Shown here: piece by piece, positions 9,192 to 18,875 of the stretch
Position numbering within the stretch: position 1 is the stretch's first letter
Layout: each line of letters starts with the position of its first letter
Source: Massilia sp. W12
GTDB lineage: Bacteria; Pseudomonadota; Gammaproteobacteria; Burkholderiales; Burkholderiaceae_D
Direction: 5' to 3'
Length of the DNA: 64,000 nt
Assembly (NCBI RefSeq): GCF_037300705.1
Contig: NZ_CP147776.1
Location: forward strand, 1,426,001 to 1,490,000
Made by a program: the position numbers and the translations under genes
The notes under the pieces: model-generated
The model's database searches: none
What the model saw: the letters and a program-made list of their open reading frames with translations, nothing else
Told to the model about the DNA's origin: nothing

Positions 9192-9869
9192 TCAATTGCT
9201 GATGATTTGCCCGCTTTTCATGCGCACCACACGGTCGCATTGGTCGATGATTTCCTGGTCATGGGTGGAAAACACCAGCGTGGTTTGCTCCTCACGATTG
9301 AGCTTGCGCAAGAGTTCGAGAATTTTTTGCGCCGTGTCGGCGTCCAGGTTGGCGGTCGGCTCGTCGGCCAGCACCAATTGCGGTTTGTTGACCAGGGCGC
9401 GCGCAATCGCCACGCGCTGGCGCTGGCCGCCCGAGAGTTCGTCCGGGCGGTGGGTGACGCGTTCATCCAGCCCCACGGTTTTAATCAAGTGCATGATCCA
9501 GTCACGCAATTGGTTTTTATCCTGCTTGCGCTGGCCGATGCGCGCCGGCAATTCGATGTTTTCATACACATTCAAAACCGGCATCAGGTTGAAGCTTTGA
9601 AAGATGTAGCCGATTTTTTCATTGCGCAACATCGCGCGCGCATTCAGATCCAGGGTTTTGACGCTGACGCCGTCAAACAGAATCTCGCCGCTATCCGGGC
9701 TGTCCAGACAGCCCAGCATATTCAACAAGGTGGTTTTGCCGCTGCCGGAGGGGCCGGCGACAGTGATGAAGTCTTGCGCCTGCACCTTGAAATTCACGCC
9801 CTTGAGCGCTTCCACCCGGGTCTTGCCCAGGTCGTATTCTTTTTTGACATTGCTCAGTACGATTTCCAT
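9192..9869 (-). CDS. ABC transporter ATPase, LolD/MacB type
   Basis: A 225-residue ABC ATPase with all motifs: Walker A GPSGSGKT, signature LSGGQRQRVAIARAL, Walker B LVLADEPTANLD, and an H-loop histidine in FSTHDQE. The LNARAMLRNEKIGYIFQSFNL region is typical of the LolD/MacB/FtsE branch that pairs with FtsX-like permeases. These are mechanotransmission pumps that extract lipoproteins or drive export from the periplasmic face. It belongs with the two permeases upstream and the LolA-like protein downstream. Confidence 0.92.
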   Translation of the reverse strand: MEIVLSNVKKEYDLGKTRVEALKGVNFKVQAQDFITVAGPSGSGKTTLLNMLGCLDSPDSGEILFDGVSVKTLDLNARAMLRNEKIGYIFQSFNLMPVLNVYENIELPARIGQRKQDKNQLRDWIMHLIKTVGLDERVTHRPDELSGGQRQRVAIARALVNKPQLVLADEPTANLDADTAQKILELLRKLNREEQTTLVFSTHDQEIIDQCDRVVRMKSGQIISN

Positions 9870-9892
9870 GCATCATCCTGTAGAAGTGAGTG

Positions 9893-11179
9893 TCAGCGAT
9901 CAGCCAGGGCTTCGGCCAGCGGCAAGCGCGAGGCGCGACGGGCAAACAAAAAGCTGGAGAAAAACGCCACCAGCAGTGGAACCAGCAATCCGGCCACATA
10001 CCCCGCGCCATTGAAAGCAGGGAAGAAGTGGGACGAACCTAAAAAGCCGCTCAAATCTTTGTTATTGATCGGGATGCCATAGTGCGCGGTGATTAAATAC
10101 AAGAGAATCGCGGCGAACATGCCAGCCAGGGCGGCAAACAGGGCCAGCACCATGCTTTCCCCCACCAGAATCCGGCGCACTGTGCGTGGCGTGGCGCCGA
10201 GCGCGCCCAGGGTGGCGATTTCTTTGGTGCGTTCGAGAATATTCATCATGGTGGAAAAAGCCAGGCTGGCGCCAACCATAATGATGATGATGGTGATTAC
10301 CACCATATAACTGAGTTGCTGGGCGCCGATCAAATCATTAAAGGTGGAGGTGCCTTCTTCCCAGGACGTGATTTCGAGCGGCGGATTATCCTTGCTTTGA
10401 TTTTGCTCCATCCAGCTTTGCACTGCGCTGCGCACCTTGGCAGGGTCGGCATCGTCTTTGAAGCTGACATTCAGACGGGTCAGGGTTTGCTTGTCGTTGA
10501 CCAGCACGCGCGCCACATCAAGATCCAGATACACATAGTTGTCAAACCAGGCGGATAAGCTCTTGGTGTTGAACAGGCCGGTGACGGTGTAGTCGATCAG
10601 ATTGACTTGATTGTTGGCAGCTTTCGCCAGCAGGCGCACCGAGTCGCCGACTTTGATCTGATGGCGGCGCGCAAAGTCTTGCGGCAGGATCACGCCGAAT
10701 TCGCCGCTCTTGAACATGCGGCCTTCAGTCATTTCAAAATTCTGCTGCAAGCGGGTTTCGTGTTTCAAATCAAACGCCATCACGCGGAAGGGTGTGATGT
10801 CGTAATCGCCGACCACTTTGGCGTCAAATTCCAGCCGCTGCACCACATCAGACACGCCGGGCAGGGCGCTCAGGGTTTGCAGCGCTTGCGGACTGGCTTT
10901 GAAGTACAAGTACTCGCGGTCGAAAATGTTTTTATCAATGTCGCGCGTGATTTTTGATGACACATAAATATTGCCGCTGGCCAGCGAAACCAGGTTTTGC
11001 GTGAAATTGTGCTGCACCCCTTGCAAAAACTGGGAGAAATACACAATCGCCAGGCTGGAAGTGAAAATCAGCAGGCCCAACATCAAGTTGCGCGAGCGTT
11101 GCCGCAGCACGCTGCGCAGCACCAGCTTCCAGCGGCTGTTGGAAAACAGTCCTTGCCCGATTGCGGTTTGGTTTTGCAT
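9893..11179 (-). CDS. ABC transporter permease, FtsX/LolC/E type (second)
   Basis: A 428-residue inner-membrane permease. One N-terminal transmembrane helix (about 30-52) is followed by a large periplasmic MacB-type domain (about 55-285) and three C-terminal helices with the FtsX motif region (ERTKEIATLGALGATPRTVRRIL). ATG 11179 is preferred because AGAGGA precedes it; an in-frame ATG at 11197 would overlap the upstream stop as ATGA. It is a partner of the neighbouring 418-residue permease, so the transporter is probably a heterodimer as in LolCE. Confidence 0.88.
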   Translation of the reverse strand: MQNQTAIGQGLFSNSRWKLVLRSVLRQRSRNLMLGLLIFTSSLAIVYFSQFLQGVQHNFTQNLVSLASGNIYVSSKITRDIDKNIFDREYLYFKASPQALQTLSALPGVSDVVQRLEFDAKVVGDYDITPFRVMAFDLKHETRLQQNFEMTEGRMFKSGEFGVILPQDFARRHQIKVGDSVRLLAKAANNQVNLIDYTVTGLFNTKSLSAWFDNYVYLDLDVARVLVNDKQTLTRLNVSFKDDADPAKVRSAVQSWMEQNQSKDNPPLEITSWEEGTSTFNDLIGAQQLSYMVVITIIIIMVGASLAFSTMMNILERTKEIATLGALGATPRTVRRILVGESMVLALFAALAGMFAAILLYLITAHYGIPINNKDLSGFLGSSHFFPAFNGAGYVAGLLVPLLVAFFSSFLFARRASRLPLAEALADR

Positions 11180-11193
11180 ATCCGGATGTCCTC

Positions 11194-12450
11194 TCATTTA
11201 CGGCCTGACAGTAACTCGATGGCGTCTTGGCTGCCCGACTTCCAGCAACTGAAGAAGGTGATCAGTAAAGAGGTGCTGATCACCAGCGCAAAGCCGCTCA
11301 GGGCATAAACGGGGTCAATCACCGGCACCAGGATCTTGCCGCCGTTCATGAATTGCTCCACCAGTGTTGCGGCCTTAATGCCGCCGGATTTTTGGATGCC
11401 GGTCAAAATGAACAGCGCCACCAGCATCCCGGCCAGGTAGCCAATCATGACCTTGATGGTGATTTCAGATAAAAATAATTGCAGCAAGCGGGAACGCGTC
11501 ATGCCAAGCGACATCAGGGTGCCGATTTCTGCGCGCCGTTCAAACAGCCCCATGCGGGTCACAATCAGCACAATAATCAACATGATGAACATCACCACGC
11601 CGACCTGAATCGCCGCCATGCCGGTGGCGATATTGCCGACACTGTTGATGGCTTTCGCCACTTCCAGGTAGGTATATACGCCCAGCACCTCTTTTTGCTC
11701 TTTCGAGAACACAGCCTGAACCCGGTTTCTGACTTCTTCCAGGCGTTCTTCGTAACCTGGTTTGACGCGGATCGCGATTTCAGTCGCTATCTCATCGACA
11801 TAGATCATTTTGCGCGCGCGTTCAATATTGATCATGAACATCATGTTCATGTACTCATCAATCAGCACGGGCGATTCGGCCAAGCCGACGATGTCATACG
11901 GACGGCCATTCACGTTTTCATCCGGCGTTTCAGACAAGACCAGAATTTCCTTGCCAATGCCGACGCCGCTTTTTTTGATCAGGTGCGGCGAGACCAGGGC
12001 GGCTTGCGGATTGCTTAACATTTTGGCGTACAGCGGCGCCATATCCGTCGTGACTTTGGCTTCCGCCACCGGGTCCAAGGCCATCACAAGAGCAGGGGTG
12101 GAGCTTTCGCCATTCCCGATCAGCGCGGAAAAACGCAAACGCGGCGCCGCCGCCGCAACGCCTTCGACCTGGGATACCCGTTGCAGCAGCTCGCGCAGCT
12201 CGGCCGGCTGAATCATGCTGATGCGGCGGCCCGAGGTTGCATCAAAGAACTCGCGCGGCGATTCTTTGGCCTTGATTTGCAAGTGGCCGGTGAGCGTGTC
12301 GGTCATGCCGCGCACCAGGGCCTGCTTGACCCCGCCAATCTGGCAGGTGGCGGTCACCAGCATCAGACTGGCGATTGCGATCACAAAGGTGCTCAGAAAA
12401 AAGCGTCCCTTATGCCGGAAAATATTACGCATTGCTAGTTGCAGTATCAT
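11194..12450 (-). CDS. ABC transporter permease, FtsX/LolC/E type (first)
   Basis: A 418-residue permease with the same plan as the next gene: short cytoplasmic N-terminus (RNIFRHKGRFFLS), first helix, periplasmic domain to about residue 270, then three helices with ERRAEIGTLMSLGMTRSRLL. It is the first gene of the minus-strand train, so the promoter for permeases, carrier, extender cassette and perhaps the megasynthase should lie in the AT-rich region just above 12450. AGGAAAG stands before the ATG. Substrate unknown. Confidence 0.88.
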   Translation of the reverse strand: MILQLAMRNIFRHKGRFFLSTFVIAIASLMLVTATCQIGGVKQALVRGMTDTLTGHLQIKAKESPREFFDATSGRRISMIQPAELRELLQRVSQVEGVAAAAPRLRFSALIGNGESSTPALVMALDPVAEAKVTTDMAPLYAKMLSNPQAALVSPHLIKKSGVGIGKEILVLSETPDENVNGRPYDIVGLAESPVLIDEYMNMMFMINIERARKMIYVDEIATEIAIRVKPGYEERLEEVRNRVQAVFSKEQKEVLGVYTYLEVAKAINSVGNIATGMAAIQVGVVMFIMLIIVLIVTRMGLFERRAEIGTLMSLGMTRSRLLQLFLSEITIKVMIGYLAGMLVALFILTGIQKSGGIKAATLVEQFMNGGKILVPVIDPVYALSGFALVISTSLLITFFSCWKSGSQDAIELLSGRK

Positions 12451-13848
12451 CGTCCACTTTCCTGTTTTAAAACTGAGTGGCAGGCGCTGGCGGCTGCCGG
12501 ATCATGGGCGCAATGTATTTTCACTCCACATTGCCGCACCGCTTTGTTTAAAACTTTTCATGCTTATGATCGCGAGAAAGGGGCAGTCCTTTTCTCTGGT
12601 ATTGCATTGGGGCAATGCTGCACATCTGTGTCGGCTGGCAATTGTTTCAGCCTGAAATTTATACACGAGCAGCTGCTTTGCATCAAATCGCTTGCATCTT
12701 ATGACTGTGCCTTGCTGCGATGCTGTACTGCTTATTTCCATGCGGCATCATCGTATTTCATTGCTGAGTCATCACTGTTCTATAGCGGTGCAAGCTGACA
12801 GTATGTGATTTTTATCAGCTGTTCTGCAGCGTAGAACATTTGCTGCATGTTGTTTTTTATTTTGAAGCCATCAATGAATGGCATTTACTATTATTTCATT
12901 CTGTTTAAGCTGGAGTAGATAATAAATTGCTTGATTCACGTTTTATGACTTTGCAGTCAGTAATTTGCGCACAATACCAAGCGGCTGCTTTCTAAACATA
13001 TTTATCAGTTTGTCTTTTTCCAGGCAATAAAAACCCCTTTGCCCAATCAGCAAATATATAAGTAAGCACAACCTTTTCAGTTTGTGTGTGGCACAAACTT
13101 GGCAGAAAGAAAATATTTAACAATTGATCCCGAATTAACGGGAAATTGGTCATGCCGAAGCATCTCGCCATCCATGTCACGCCGCACACTGACACATACG
13201 AAGCGGATGACATTTCGTAAAATTTACTGCAATCCTATTGTCACGATATTTGCCGGGGAGCAGCACAGACTATTCGGAAGTATTGCTTCTGAAAAAACTG
13301 AGGCTGCATGCCATCCAGTTGTGACTCTCTTTTGCAAAATCAAGTGTAAACATATGAGTGAAATCGTATCTGAATTTAATGAAAGCTCGATGAAAATACT
13401 ATTATGGTCTGCCCTGCAAGTAATTATGCATGTGACGCAAGTTTTAATTATTTTCAATCCTGCCAGGACGTCAAATTTTCCCGTCAAAATATGACAAAAC
13501 AGCCTCCATTACACAAGCAGGCGAATGTCCGCGTCTTCGTTCAGATTAAGAATGAGCGCGCAAATATCCAGCTCAATCCAGTGAACGATGGATACACTTG
13601 TCTATATAACTATTCCGGATGGTGCGCATTGCCATTCATCTTGCGGATGGAATGCATCTATATTATGAGGATGATCGCCAGCATTGCCAGCTGGGGTATG
13701 CGCTTTTATTACTTTTTTCTGCGCCTTTGTTATGGGTTGCTATTATATGCAAAAAAGCATCATATTTCCAGCAGGCAGTAAAAAAATTTTCCTGAAAGCA
13801 TGAAAATGCCCATTCTGCCTTTTTGCAGGTAAAACAGCAAGCGCTTGC
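12451..13848. other. AT-rich 1.4-kb intergenic region, no supported gene
   Basis: This gap is much richer in A+T than its neighbours. Its open frames are short, lack convincing ribosome sites and have no recognisable motif, so I annotate no gene. It separates the PhyH-family dioxygenase from the transporter and polyketide genes and must carry the promoter of the minus-strand cluster. It could be the remains of a regulator or foreign DNA. Confidence 0.6.
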
Positions 13849-14865
13849 TTACTGATATTCCCGCCTTTTATATGGCGGCGGGGCCATATTTAAATATTGC
13901 ACAATGCGCGGTGATTCTCCTGTATTGGGCCGGCTGCCATGCGGCAGTGCGGCTTGCCAGATCAACAGATCGCCGGCCTGGCCGGGTATCGGCATGCCGC
14001 TTTCTTCGCTGCGCAATTCCTCGTCCGGGATGATGCCCTGCGGCAGCCGTTTGAGCCAGTCAGCCAGACGGTGCTGAAAACCGGGGACGCAGGTGAAGGC
14101 GCCTTGTTCGGCTGGCGTGTCGGTCAGATAAATCAGGGCCTGGGTATCAAATGGGACGGGGTTGTCAGGGGACAGCGCCAGATCCCAATGCAGATAGGGG
14201 CCTTGGAAGGGGTAGCCCTCACGTTCCGGCGGATGGAAGCTGCAATGATCAATGCTGCAATATAAATCATGGCACTCCCACAGTTGGGCGAAGGCTTTTT
14301 GTATGCGCGGCGCCGTGCGCGCAGCCTGCAAGGCCGGGTCTTGAAACAGGGTGGCCATGATGCCTTGGCGCTTGCGTAAATCGTACCAGCTGTCGGCTTG
14401 TTCCGGTTTGGCCTGCACATGACGGTACACCGCTGCGGCTGCGGCGGCGCAGGCGGCGGCGTCCAGCGCTTGCGGCAGCACGATATAGCCGTGTTCTTGC
14501 CAGAAGTCGAGTTCAGCATTGGAAAAAACCGGCGCCATCTGCGCCAGCGTTTCGCATTCCGCTGCAAGTTCCGGCGGATAGTCTTTTTGCTGCAATGCGC
14601 AGCTCAAGCGGCGTTGTGACAAGTCATGCAAACAGCCGTGACCGGGGCCGCCGTTCAGATGCGCAATCCAGGCGCATACGGTGTCAAAGTCGGCCAATTG
14701 CAGGGCTTCGCTCTGAAATTGCTCACGCCCCACGCCTAAACCGAACAACAGCATATCCTGCTCCAGTTGCTGGCGCCGGCTGGCGGCCGGGCGGGCTTCA
14801 CGCACCTGTCCCCACAACTGACGCAAGGCTTGCAAAATCACGGGATCAAAGGCAGCTTGGCTCAT
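13849..14865 (-). CDS. phytanoyl-CoA dioxygenase (PhyH) family protein
   Basis: A 338-residue protein. The C-terminal 200 residues match the PhyH family of Fe(II)/2-oxoglutarate oxygenases: a start like FWQEHGYIVLPQAL (about 120), the first metal pair in LHWDLAL (HxD, about 225), a later His in LPHGSRPNTGE and an Arg in PRIVQYLNM for 2-oxoglutarate. The N-terminal 115 residues are not recognised. Members hydroxylate lipids, small acids or natural products. It points the same way as the polyketide cluster and could be a tailoring enzyme, but 1.4 kb of intergenic DNA lies between, so membership is unproven. Confidence 0.8.
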   Translation of the reverse strand: MSQAAFDPVILQALRQLWGQVREARPAASRRQQLEQDMLLFGLGVGREQFQSEALQLADFDTVCAWIAHLNGGPGHGCLHDLSQRRLSCALQQKDYPPELAAECETLAQMAPVFSNAELDFWQEHGYIVLPQALDAAACAAAAAAVYRHVQAKPEQADSWYDLRKRQGIMATLFQDPALQAARTAPRIQKAFAQLWECHDLYCSIDHCSFHPPEREGYPFQGPYLHWDLALSPDNPVPFDTQALIYLTDTPAEQGAFTCVPGFQHRLADWLKRLPQGIIPDEELRSEESGMPIPGQAGDLLIWQAALPHGSRPNTGESPRIVQYLNMAPPPYKRREYQ

Positions 14866-14936
14866 ATGCGCTTCCTGCTGTGACAGAATGTGACAGATTC
14901 TAGCCGCTTAGCTGCGCTTTGGCTTGCGGCAGTGCA

Positions 14937-14969
14937 CAAAAAAGCCACTGCGCGGGCAGTGGCTTTTTG
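14937..14969 (-). terminator. intrinsic terminator after the PpiC gene
   Basis: A perfect 8-bp stem (GCCACTGC / GCAGTGGC) with a 4-base loop is flanked by A and T runs, so it can work in both directions. It lies 16 bases after the stop of the minus-strand peptidyl-prolyl isomerase gene. Confidence 0.85.
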
Positions 14970-14985
14970 CGGTGAGGGTGCAGGT

Positions 14986-15762
14986 TTATTGCACTTTCGC
15001 CTTTTTCTTCAGATCTTCGATGAAGGCTTGCAGCTTCTTCTGGGTCAGGCTTTGTTCGATTTGCGGCTTGACTTCTTCCAGCGCCGGCGCTTTGGCGTCG
15101 CGCACATCATCCAGACGGATCACGTGGAAGCCATATTGGGTCTTGACCGGGGTTTCGGTCATTTTGCCTTTTTGCAGTGCTGCCAGAGCGTCGCCGAATT
15201 CCTTCACATAGGCATTCGCCGGGGCCCAGTCCAGAGCGCCACCGTTGGCGGCGGAACCCGGATCTTTGGATTCTTTGGCCAGATCTTCAAACTTGGCGCC
15301 GCCTTTGATCTTGGCGATGATGGCTTTGGCCTGGTCTTCTTTTTCCACCAGGATGTGACGGGCATTGTATTCTTTGCCGGACATGCCTTTCACCAGATTG
15401 TCATATTCAGCCTTGATATCGGCGTCGCTGACTTTGGCGCTCTTCATGTGCTCAGTCACCAGGGCGCGCGCCAGTGCGGATTGGCGCGCCATTTCCATTT
15501 GGTTTTTGAATTCGTCGCTCTTGCTCATGCCGCGCTTTTCAGCTTCCTGCACCAGCACTTCGCGCTCGATCAGCTGTTCTTTGATGTATTTGCGCAGTTC
15601 CGGGGTATCAGCCTGGCCTTGCGCGGCGGCTTGCTTGATCAGCATATCGGCGCGGGAGGCGGGGATCGGTTTGCCGTTGACCACGGCCAGGTTTTGCGCC
15701 GCAACCGGCAGGGAAATGGCAGCCAGCAGCGCCACCAACAAACGTGCAGAGTTAGACTTCAT
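14986..15762 (-). CDS. periplasmic peptidyl-prolyl isomerase (parvulin/PpiC foldase)
   Basis: A 258-residue exported foldase. ATG 15762 gives a proper signal peptide (MKSNSARLLVALLAAISLPVAAQ). An N-terminal helical chaperone part (about 30-125) is followed by the parvulin domain (about 130-225) with ARHILVEKEDQAKAIIAKI, the ESKDPGSAANGGALDW segment and YGFHVIRLDD. It probably catalyses proline isomerisation on outer-membrane or secreted proteins. It is followed by its own terminator and preceded by bolA and yciB, a usual Burkholderiales order. Confidence 0.92.
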   Translation of the reverse strand: MKSNSARLLVALLAAISLPVAAQNLAVVNGKPIPASRADMLIKQAAAQGQADTPELRKYIKEQLIEREVLVQEAEKRGMSKSDEFKNQMEMARQSALARALVTEHMKSAKVSDADIKAEYDNLVKGMSGKEYNARHILVEKEDQAKAIIAKIKGGAKFEDLAKESKDPGSAANGGALDWAPANAYVKEFGDALAALQKGKMTETPVKTQYGFHVIRLDDVRDAKAPALEEVKPQIEQSLTQKKLQAFIEDLKKKAKVQ

Positions 15763-15774
15763 CTCTATTTCCTG

Positions 15775-15810
15775 GAAAAAAATCAAAAAAGCGCCGGCGT
15801 ATGCCGGCAG
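15775..15810 (-). terminator. intrinsic terminator between bolA and the foldase gene
   Basis: On the minus strand GCCGGC-ATAC-GCCGGC is followed by CGCTTTTTTG, a compact hairpin with a U tract. It lies about 70 bases past the bolA stop and just before the foldase ribosome site, so it may only partly stop read-through. Confidence 0.65.
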
Positions 15811-15876
15811 GGGAGTAAAACGCATGCGGCAGCGCACGCATGGCGCGTCTGCCATTCCGCTCTTGCTTGCGCCTTG

Positions 15877-16176
15877 TTATCCGTCGCATTCCTGCGGCGT
15901 GCGTGCGCTGATGGCCAGAGCGTGAATTTCATGCGGAATCATTTCGCGCAGCGCATCATACACCAGCCTATGACGGCTGACCATGTTCAATCCATCAAAT
16001 TTCGTTGATACGATAGTCAAACTATAATGCCCTGCGCCACCGGCTGCGCCGGCATGCCCGGCGTGCAAGTGACTCTGGTCGCGCAATTGACAGCTTTGCG
16101 GGGTAAAAGTTCGCTGCAAAATTTCTTCGATGCGCGCAACACGCGGATTGGGCGCGGCGGTTTGCTCATTTGCCAT
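15877..16176 (-). CDS. bolA: BolA family protein
   Basis: A 99-residue BolA/YrbA-type protein from ATG 16176. Conserved parts are HYSLTIVSTKFDGLNMVSRHRLVYDAL and the invariant His-containing end IHALAISARTP. BolA proteins pair with monothiol glutaredoxins and bind [2Fe-2S] clusters, and they affect cell shape and stress response. An insert rich in His, Ala and Gly (HLHAGHAGAAGGAGH) replaces the usual short loop. It overlaps the yciB end by 11 bases. Confidence 0.9.
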   Translation of the reverse strand: MANEQTAAPNPRVARIEEILQRTFTPQSCQLRDQSHLHAGHAGAAGGAGHYSLTIVSTKFDGLNMVSRHRLVYDALREMIPHEIHALAISARTPQECDG

Positions 16177-16807
16177 CTTTGCCCCCGTTTTCCGGTTCCA
16201 GATAAGGAGAAAGATAAAAACTTTGCGCAATGATGAAGACAAACATCAATACCGGCATGCCAAAGGTTTTAAAGCTGACCCAGGTGCTGGTTTGCACATT
16301 AAAGGCGACCAGCAGGTTTAATACACCGAGCGTGACAAAAAAGCCCATCCAGGCCAGGCCGAGCCGGTTCCAGACCTGATCCGGCAGGCTGATTTCTTTT
16401 TCCATCATGCTGCGGATGGCGTTTTTCTTGAACAGAAATTGACTGATGGCCATCGAGACCCCGAAACACCAGTACAGAATGGTGGGCTTCCACTTGATGA
16501 AGGTTTCATTGTGGAAATAAATCGTCAAGCCGCCAAACACGCCGATGATGCCCAGCGAGAGCATGAACATGCCGTCAATTTTTTGCCGTGTTCCCAGCAG
16601 CCACAGCAGCTGACCGAGGCTGGCCAGAATCGAGACCGAGGTGGCCAGCAGCACCGGCGCCACTTCCTTCGGCACTTTGCCATCGCTGATTAAAAAGCCG
16701 ATGTAGTGCGAAACCCATTGCTGGCTTAGTTCGACATTTTTTTCGGCGTAATTAAAGACCACAAAGAAAACGATGACAGGAAACAGATCAAACAGGAATT
16801 TTTTCAT
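16166..16807 (-). CDS. yciB: inner-membrane septation protein YciB
   Basis: A 213-residue polytopic protein with about five or six transmembrane helices and the family's start MKKFLFDLFPVIVFF. Other conserved parts are KWKPTILYW and LGLAWMGFF. YciB (also called IspZ or septation protein A) is a cell-envelope protein linked to division and peptidoglycan synthesis. The bacterial family is usually about 180-200 residues; the C-terminal tail here (LEPENGGKDGK) is slightly extended and overlaps bolA. Confidence 0.93.
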   Translation of the reverse strand: MKKFLFDLFPVIVFFVVFNYAEKNVELSQQWVSHYIGFLISDGKVPKEVAPVLLATSVSILASLGQLLWLLGTRQKIDGMFMLSLGIIGVFGGLTIYFHNETFIKWKPTILYWCFGVSMAISQFLFKKNAIRSMMEKEISLPDQVWNRLGLAWMGFFVTLGVLNLLVAFNVQTSTWVSFKTFGMPVLMFVFIIAQSFYLSPYLEPENGGKDGK

Positions 16808-16811
16808 ATTC

Positions 16812-17216
16812 TTATTCAGAGTCAGGGGTAAAAGTCAGGGAAGCTGAGTTGACGCAGTAACGCAAGCCGGTCGGGGGCGGGCCGTCCGGAAAGACATGGC
16901 CAAGATGGGCGTCGCAGCGCTTGCATAAAATTTCCACCCGCACCATGCCATGGCTTAAATCGCGCTTTTCTTCGATCAGATCCGGCCCCAGGGCGCGGAA
17001 ATAGCTGGGCCAGCCGCAGCCGGATTCAAACTTGGCGTCGGAGGCGAACAACGCCGTGCCGCAACACACGCAATGGTAAATCCCTTCATCGTGGTGATTC
17101 CAAAAATGCCCGGTGAAGGCGCGCTCTGTTGCGGCCTGGCGCGTAACCTGGTATTCCAGATCGCTTAACTGGGCGCGCCATTCGGCTTCGGTTTTGATGA
17201 TTTTTTCTTGACTCAT
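16812..17216 (-). CDS. msrB: peptide methionine (R)-S-oxide reductase
   Basis: A 134-residue MsrB with both zinc Cys pairs (YHCVCCG and [13 protein letters not shown]), [10 protein letters not shown], and the catalytic C-terminal Cys in [13 protein letters not shown]. It repairs methionine-R-sulfoxide in proteins, with thioredoxin as reductant. ATG 17216 follows GAGATGAG; an upstream in-frame ATG would run into the selO gene. It sits just after selO (10-base gap), so two redox-related genes form a small unit. Confidence 0.95.
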   Translation of the reverse strand: MSQEKIIKTEAEWRAQLSDLEYQVTRQAATERAFTGHFWNHHDEGIYHCVCCGTALFASDAKFESGCGWPSYFRALGPDLIEEKRDLSHGMVRVEILCKRCDAHLGHVFPDGPPPTGLRYCVNSASLTFTPDSE

Positions 17217-17226
17217 CTCATTATCC

Positions 17227-18711
17227 TCAGGAAGAGCAGGACACACACAGCTCACACGCCCAGGCCGGCGGCGGCCCGGCATAGGCGGCGTGTTCCGGCT
17301 GTTCGTCAAACGGTGTTTGCAGTATTGTCAGCAATTTTTGAATCTCGCTGAAGTCATTTTTTTGCGCCGCGTCGATTGCCGCTTGCGCCAGATGATTGTG
17401 CAGCACAAATTTGGGATTGCAGGCCAATTGTTGGCGCCAGCGCGCTTCATCTGTCAGGTTTTCCTGCTGCAAGCGGGCTTGATACTGCGCCAGCCAGGCG
17501 GCGCAGGCGGCGTCTGATTCCGCATTGCGGGTTTGCGCCAGCGCTTGCAGGTCTGCGATCTGCGCAGAGCCGCCGCTGCCGGGAAAGCGCGACAGGCTGC
17601 GCCAGAAGCTGGTATGGTCAAACTGGCCCAGCGTCAGCAAATCGTACAGCGCTTGCACCAGATTGCGATCAGCCGGCAGGCCGGTTTGCAAGCCGAGTTT
17701 GGCGCGTAGTTGCTGCAGTTGGGCCTGGGCGAACAGGGCAGGGTAGTCGTCCAGCGCGTCTTTGATCGCCTCGATATCTTCCACCAGCGGCACAAAGGTT
17801 TGCGCCAGGGCCGCGCAATTCCAGTGCCCGATTTGCGGCTGCATCTGATAACTGTAGCGGCCCTGATTGTCGCTGTGGTTGCAGATATGCGCCGGATCAA
17901 AGCCGGCCATGAAGCCGAACGGGCCGTAATCCAGCGTCAGGCCCAGAATCGACATATTGTCTGTATTGAGCACGCCATGCATGAAGCCGACCGATTGCCA
18001 CTGCGCGACTAAACGCGCGGTGCGCGCAATCACTTCTTTGAGCAGGGCCAGATAAGGTTGCGGCTGGCTTTGCAGGGCGGGATAAAAACGCGCGATCACA
18101 TAATCGGCCAGCTGTTTTAATTCTTCAGTGCGGCCCTGATAAAACCAGTGTTCAAAAGAGCCGAAGCGGATAAAGCTCGGCGCCACGCGCGCCACCACCG
18201 CTGCGCTTTCTGTGCTTTCGCGAAACACCGGATAATCGGCCCCGATCAGACTGAGTGCGCGCGTGCTTGGAATCCCCAGCCCGGCCATGGCTTCGGAACA
18301 TAAAAATTCACGGATCGACGAGCGCAGCACCGCGCGCCCGTCGCCCATGCGTGAATACGGGGTTTTGCCGGCCCCTTTCAACTGCACTTCAAGGCGCTGG
18401 CCGGGCGTGGCGCTATCTTCCAGATCGCCCAGCAAGAGCGCGCGCCCATCGCCCAATTGCCCGGCCCAGACGCCGAACTGATGCCCGGAATACACCGCCG
18501 CCAGCGGTGCGCTGCCGGGCAGCACAGCATTCCCGGCCAGGCCCGCCACCCATTCTGGATGCGTGATGCAGTCCGCCAAACCCAGCCGCTGCGCCATCTC
18601 CGCGCTGTGCGCCAGTAATTGCGGCGCGGGCAGGGGCGTACCTTGCAGCCGGGTGTAAAAAGCCGGCGGCAGGGTGGCGAAATCGTTACTGAAAAGGGGC
18701 GCGGATGTCAT
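17227..18711 (-). CDS. selO: protein adenylyltransferase SelO
   Basis: A 494-residue SelO/YdiU pseudokinase that transfers AMP to Ser, Thr or Tyr of proteins. Visible motifs are [18 protein letters not shown], the lysine region [14 protein letters not shown], and the Asn/Asp metal site in [10 protein letters not shown] and LDYGPFGFM. The C-terminus ends in CSS, where animal SelO has selenocysteine. ATG 18711 has GGA at a good distance; ATG 18726 is possible. Length is normal for the bacterial family. Confidence 0.94.
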   Translation of the reverse strand: MTSAPLFSNDFATLPPAFYTRLQGTPLPAPQLLAHSAEMAQRLGLADCITHPEWVAGLAGNAVLPGSAPLAAVYSGHQFGVWAGQLGDGRALLLGDLEDSATPGQRLEVQLKGAGKTPYSRMGDGRAVLRSSIREFLCSEAMAGLGIPSTRALSLIGADYPVFRESTESAAVVARVAPSFIRFGSFEHWFYQGRTEELKQLADYVIARFYPALQSQPQPYLALLKEVIARTARLVAQWQSVGFMHGVLNTDNMSILGLTLDYGPFGFMAGFDPAHICNHSDNQGRYSYQMQPQIGHWNCAALAQTFVPLVEDIEAIKDALDDYPALFAQAQLQQLRAKLGLQTGLPADRNLVQALYDLLTLGQFDHTSFWRSLSRFPGSGGSAQIADLQALAQTRNAESDAACAAWLAQYQARLQQENLTDEARWRQQLACNPKFVLHNHLAQAAIDAAQKNDFSEIQKLLTILQTPFDEQPEHAAYAGPPPAWACELCVSCSS

Positions 18712-18819
18712 GGGATTCCGGGTCATGAAAACGCACTATTTTGACAGAGTTTGCGAAAGCATGAGTGCGGCTGTATTTGCGCATCGCACAGCTGGCGCCA
18801 AGTTGCGCAATCGTTGTAA

Positions 18820-18855
18820 AAAGCAAGGCAGCGCCCGGCGCTGGGCCGGGCTTGG
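18820..18855 (-). terminator. possible terminator after the iota-carbonic-anhydrase-like gene
   Basis: On the minus strand GCCCGGCC-CAGC-GCCGGGC forms a strong stem, followed after about ten bases by CTTTTT. It lies between the stop at 18876 and selO. The U run is not directly next to the stem, so confidence is limited. Confidence 0.45.
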
Positions 18856-18875
18856 GGTCGCCTCAGGGGGGGGGC

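Noticed and set aside
13084-13781. two small plus-strand open frames in the AT-rich gap
   Set aside because: No ribosome site, no motif and unlikely composition (many Cys, Met and Tyr); not supported as genes.
14890-16008. 372-codon plus-strand open frame across foldase and bolA
   Set aside because: Antisense to two recognised genes; it also crosses two terminators and has no family likeness.
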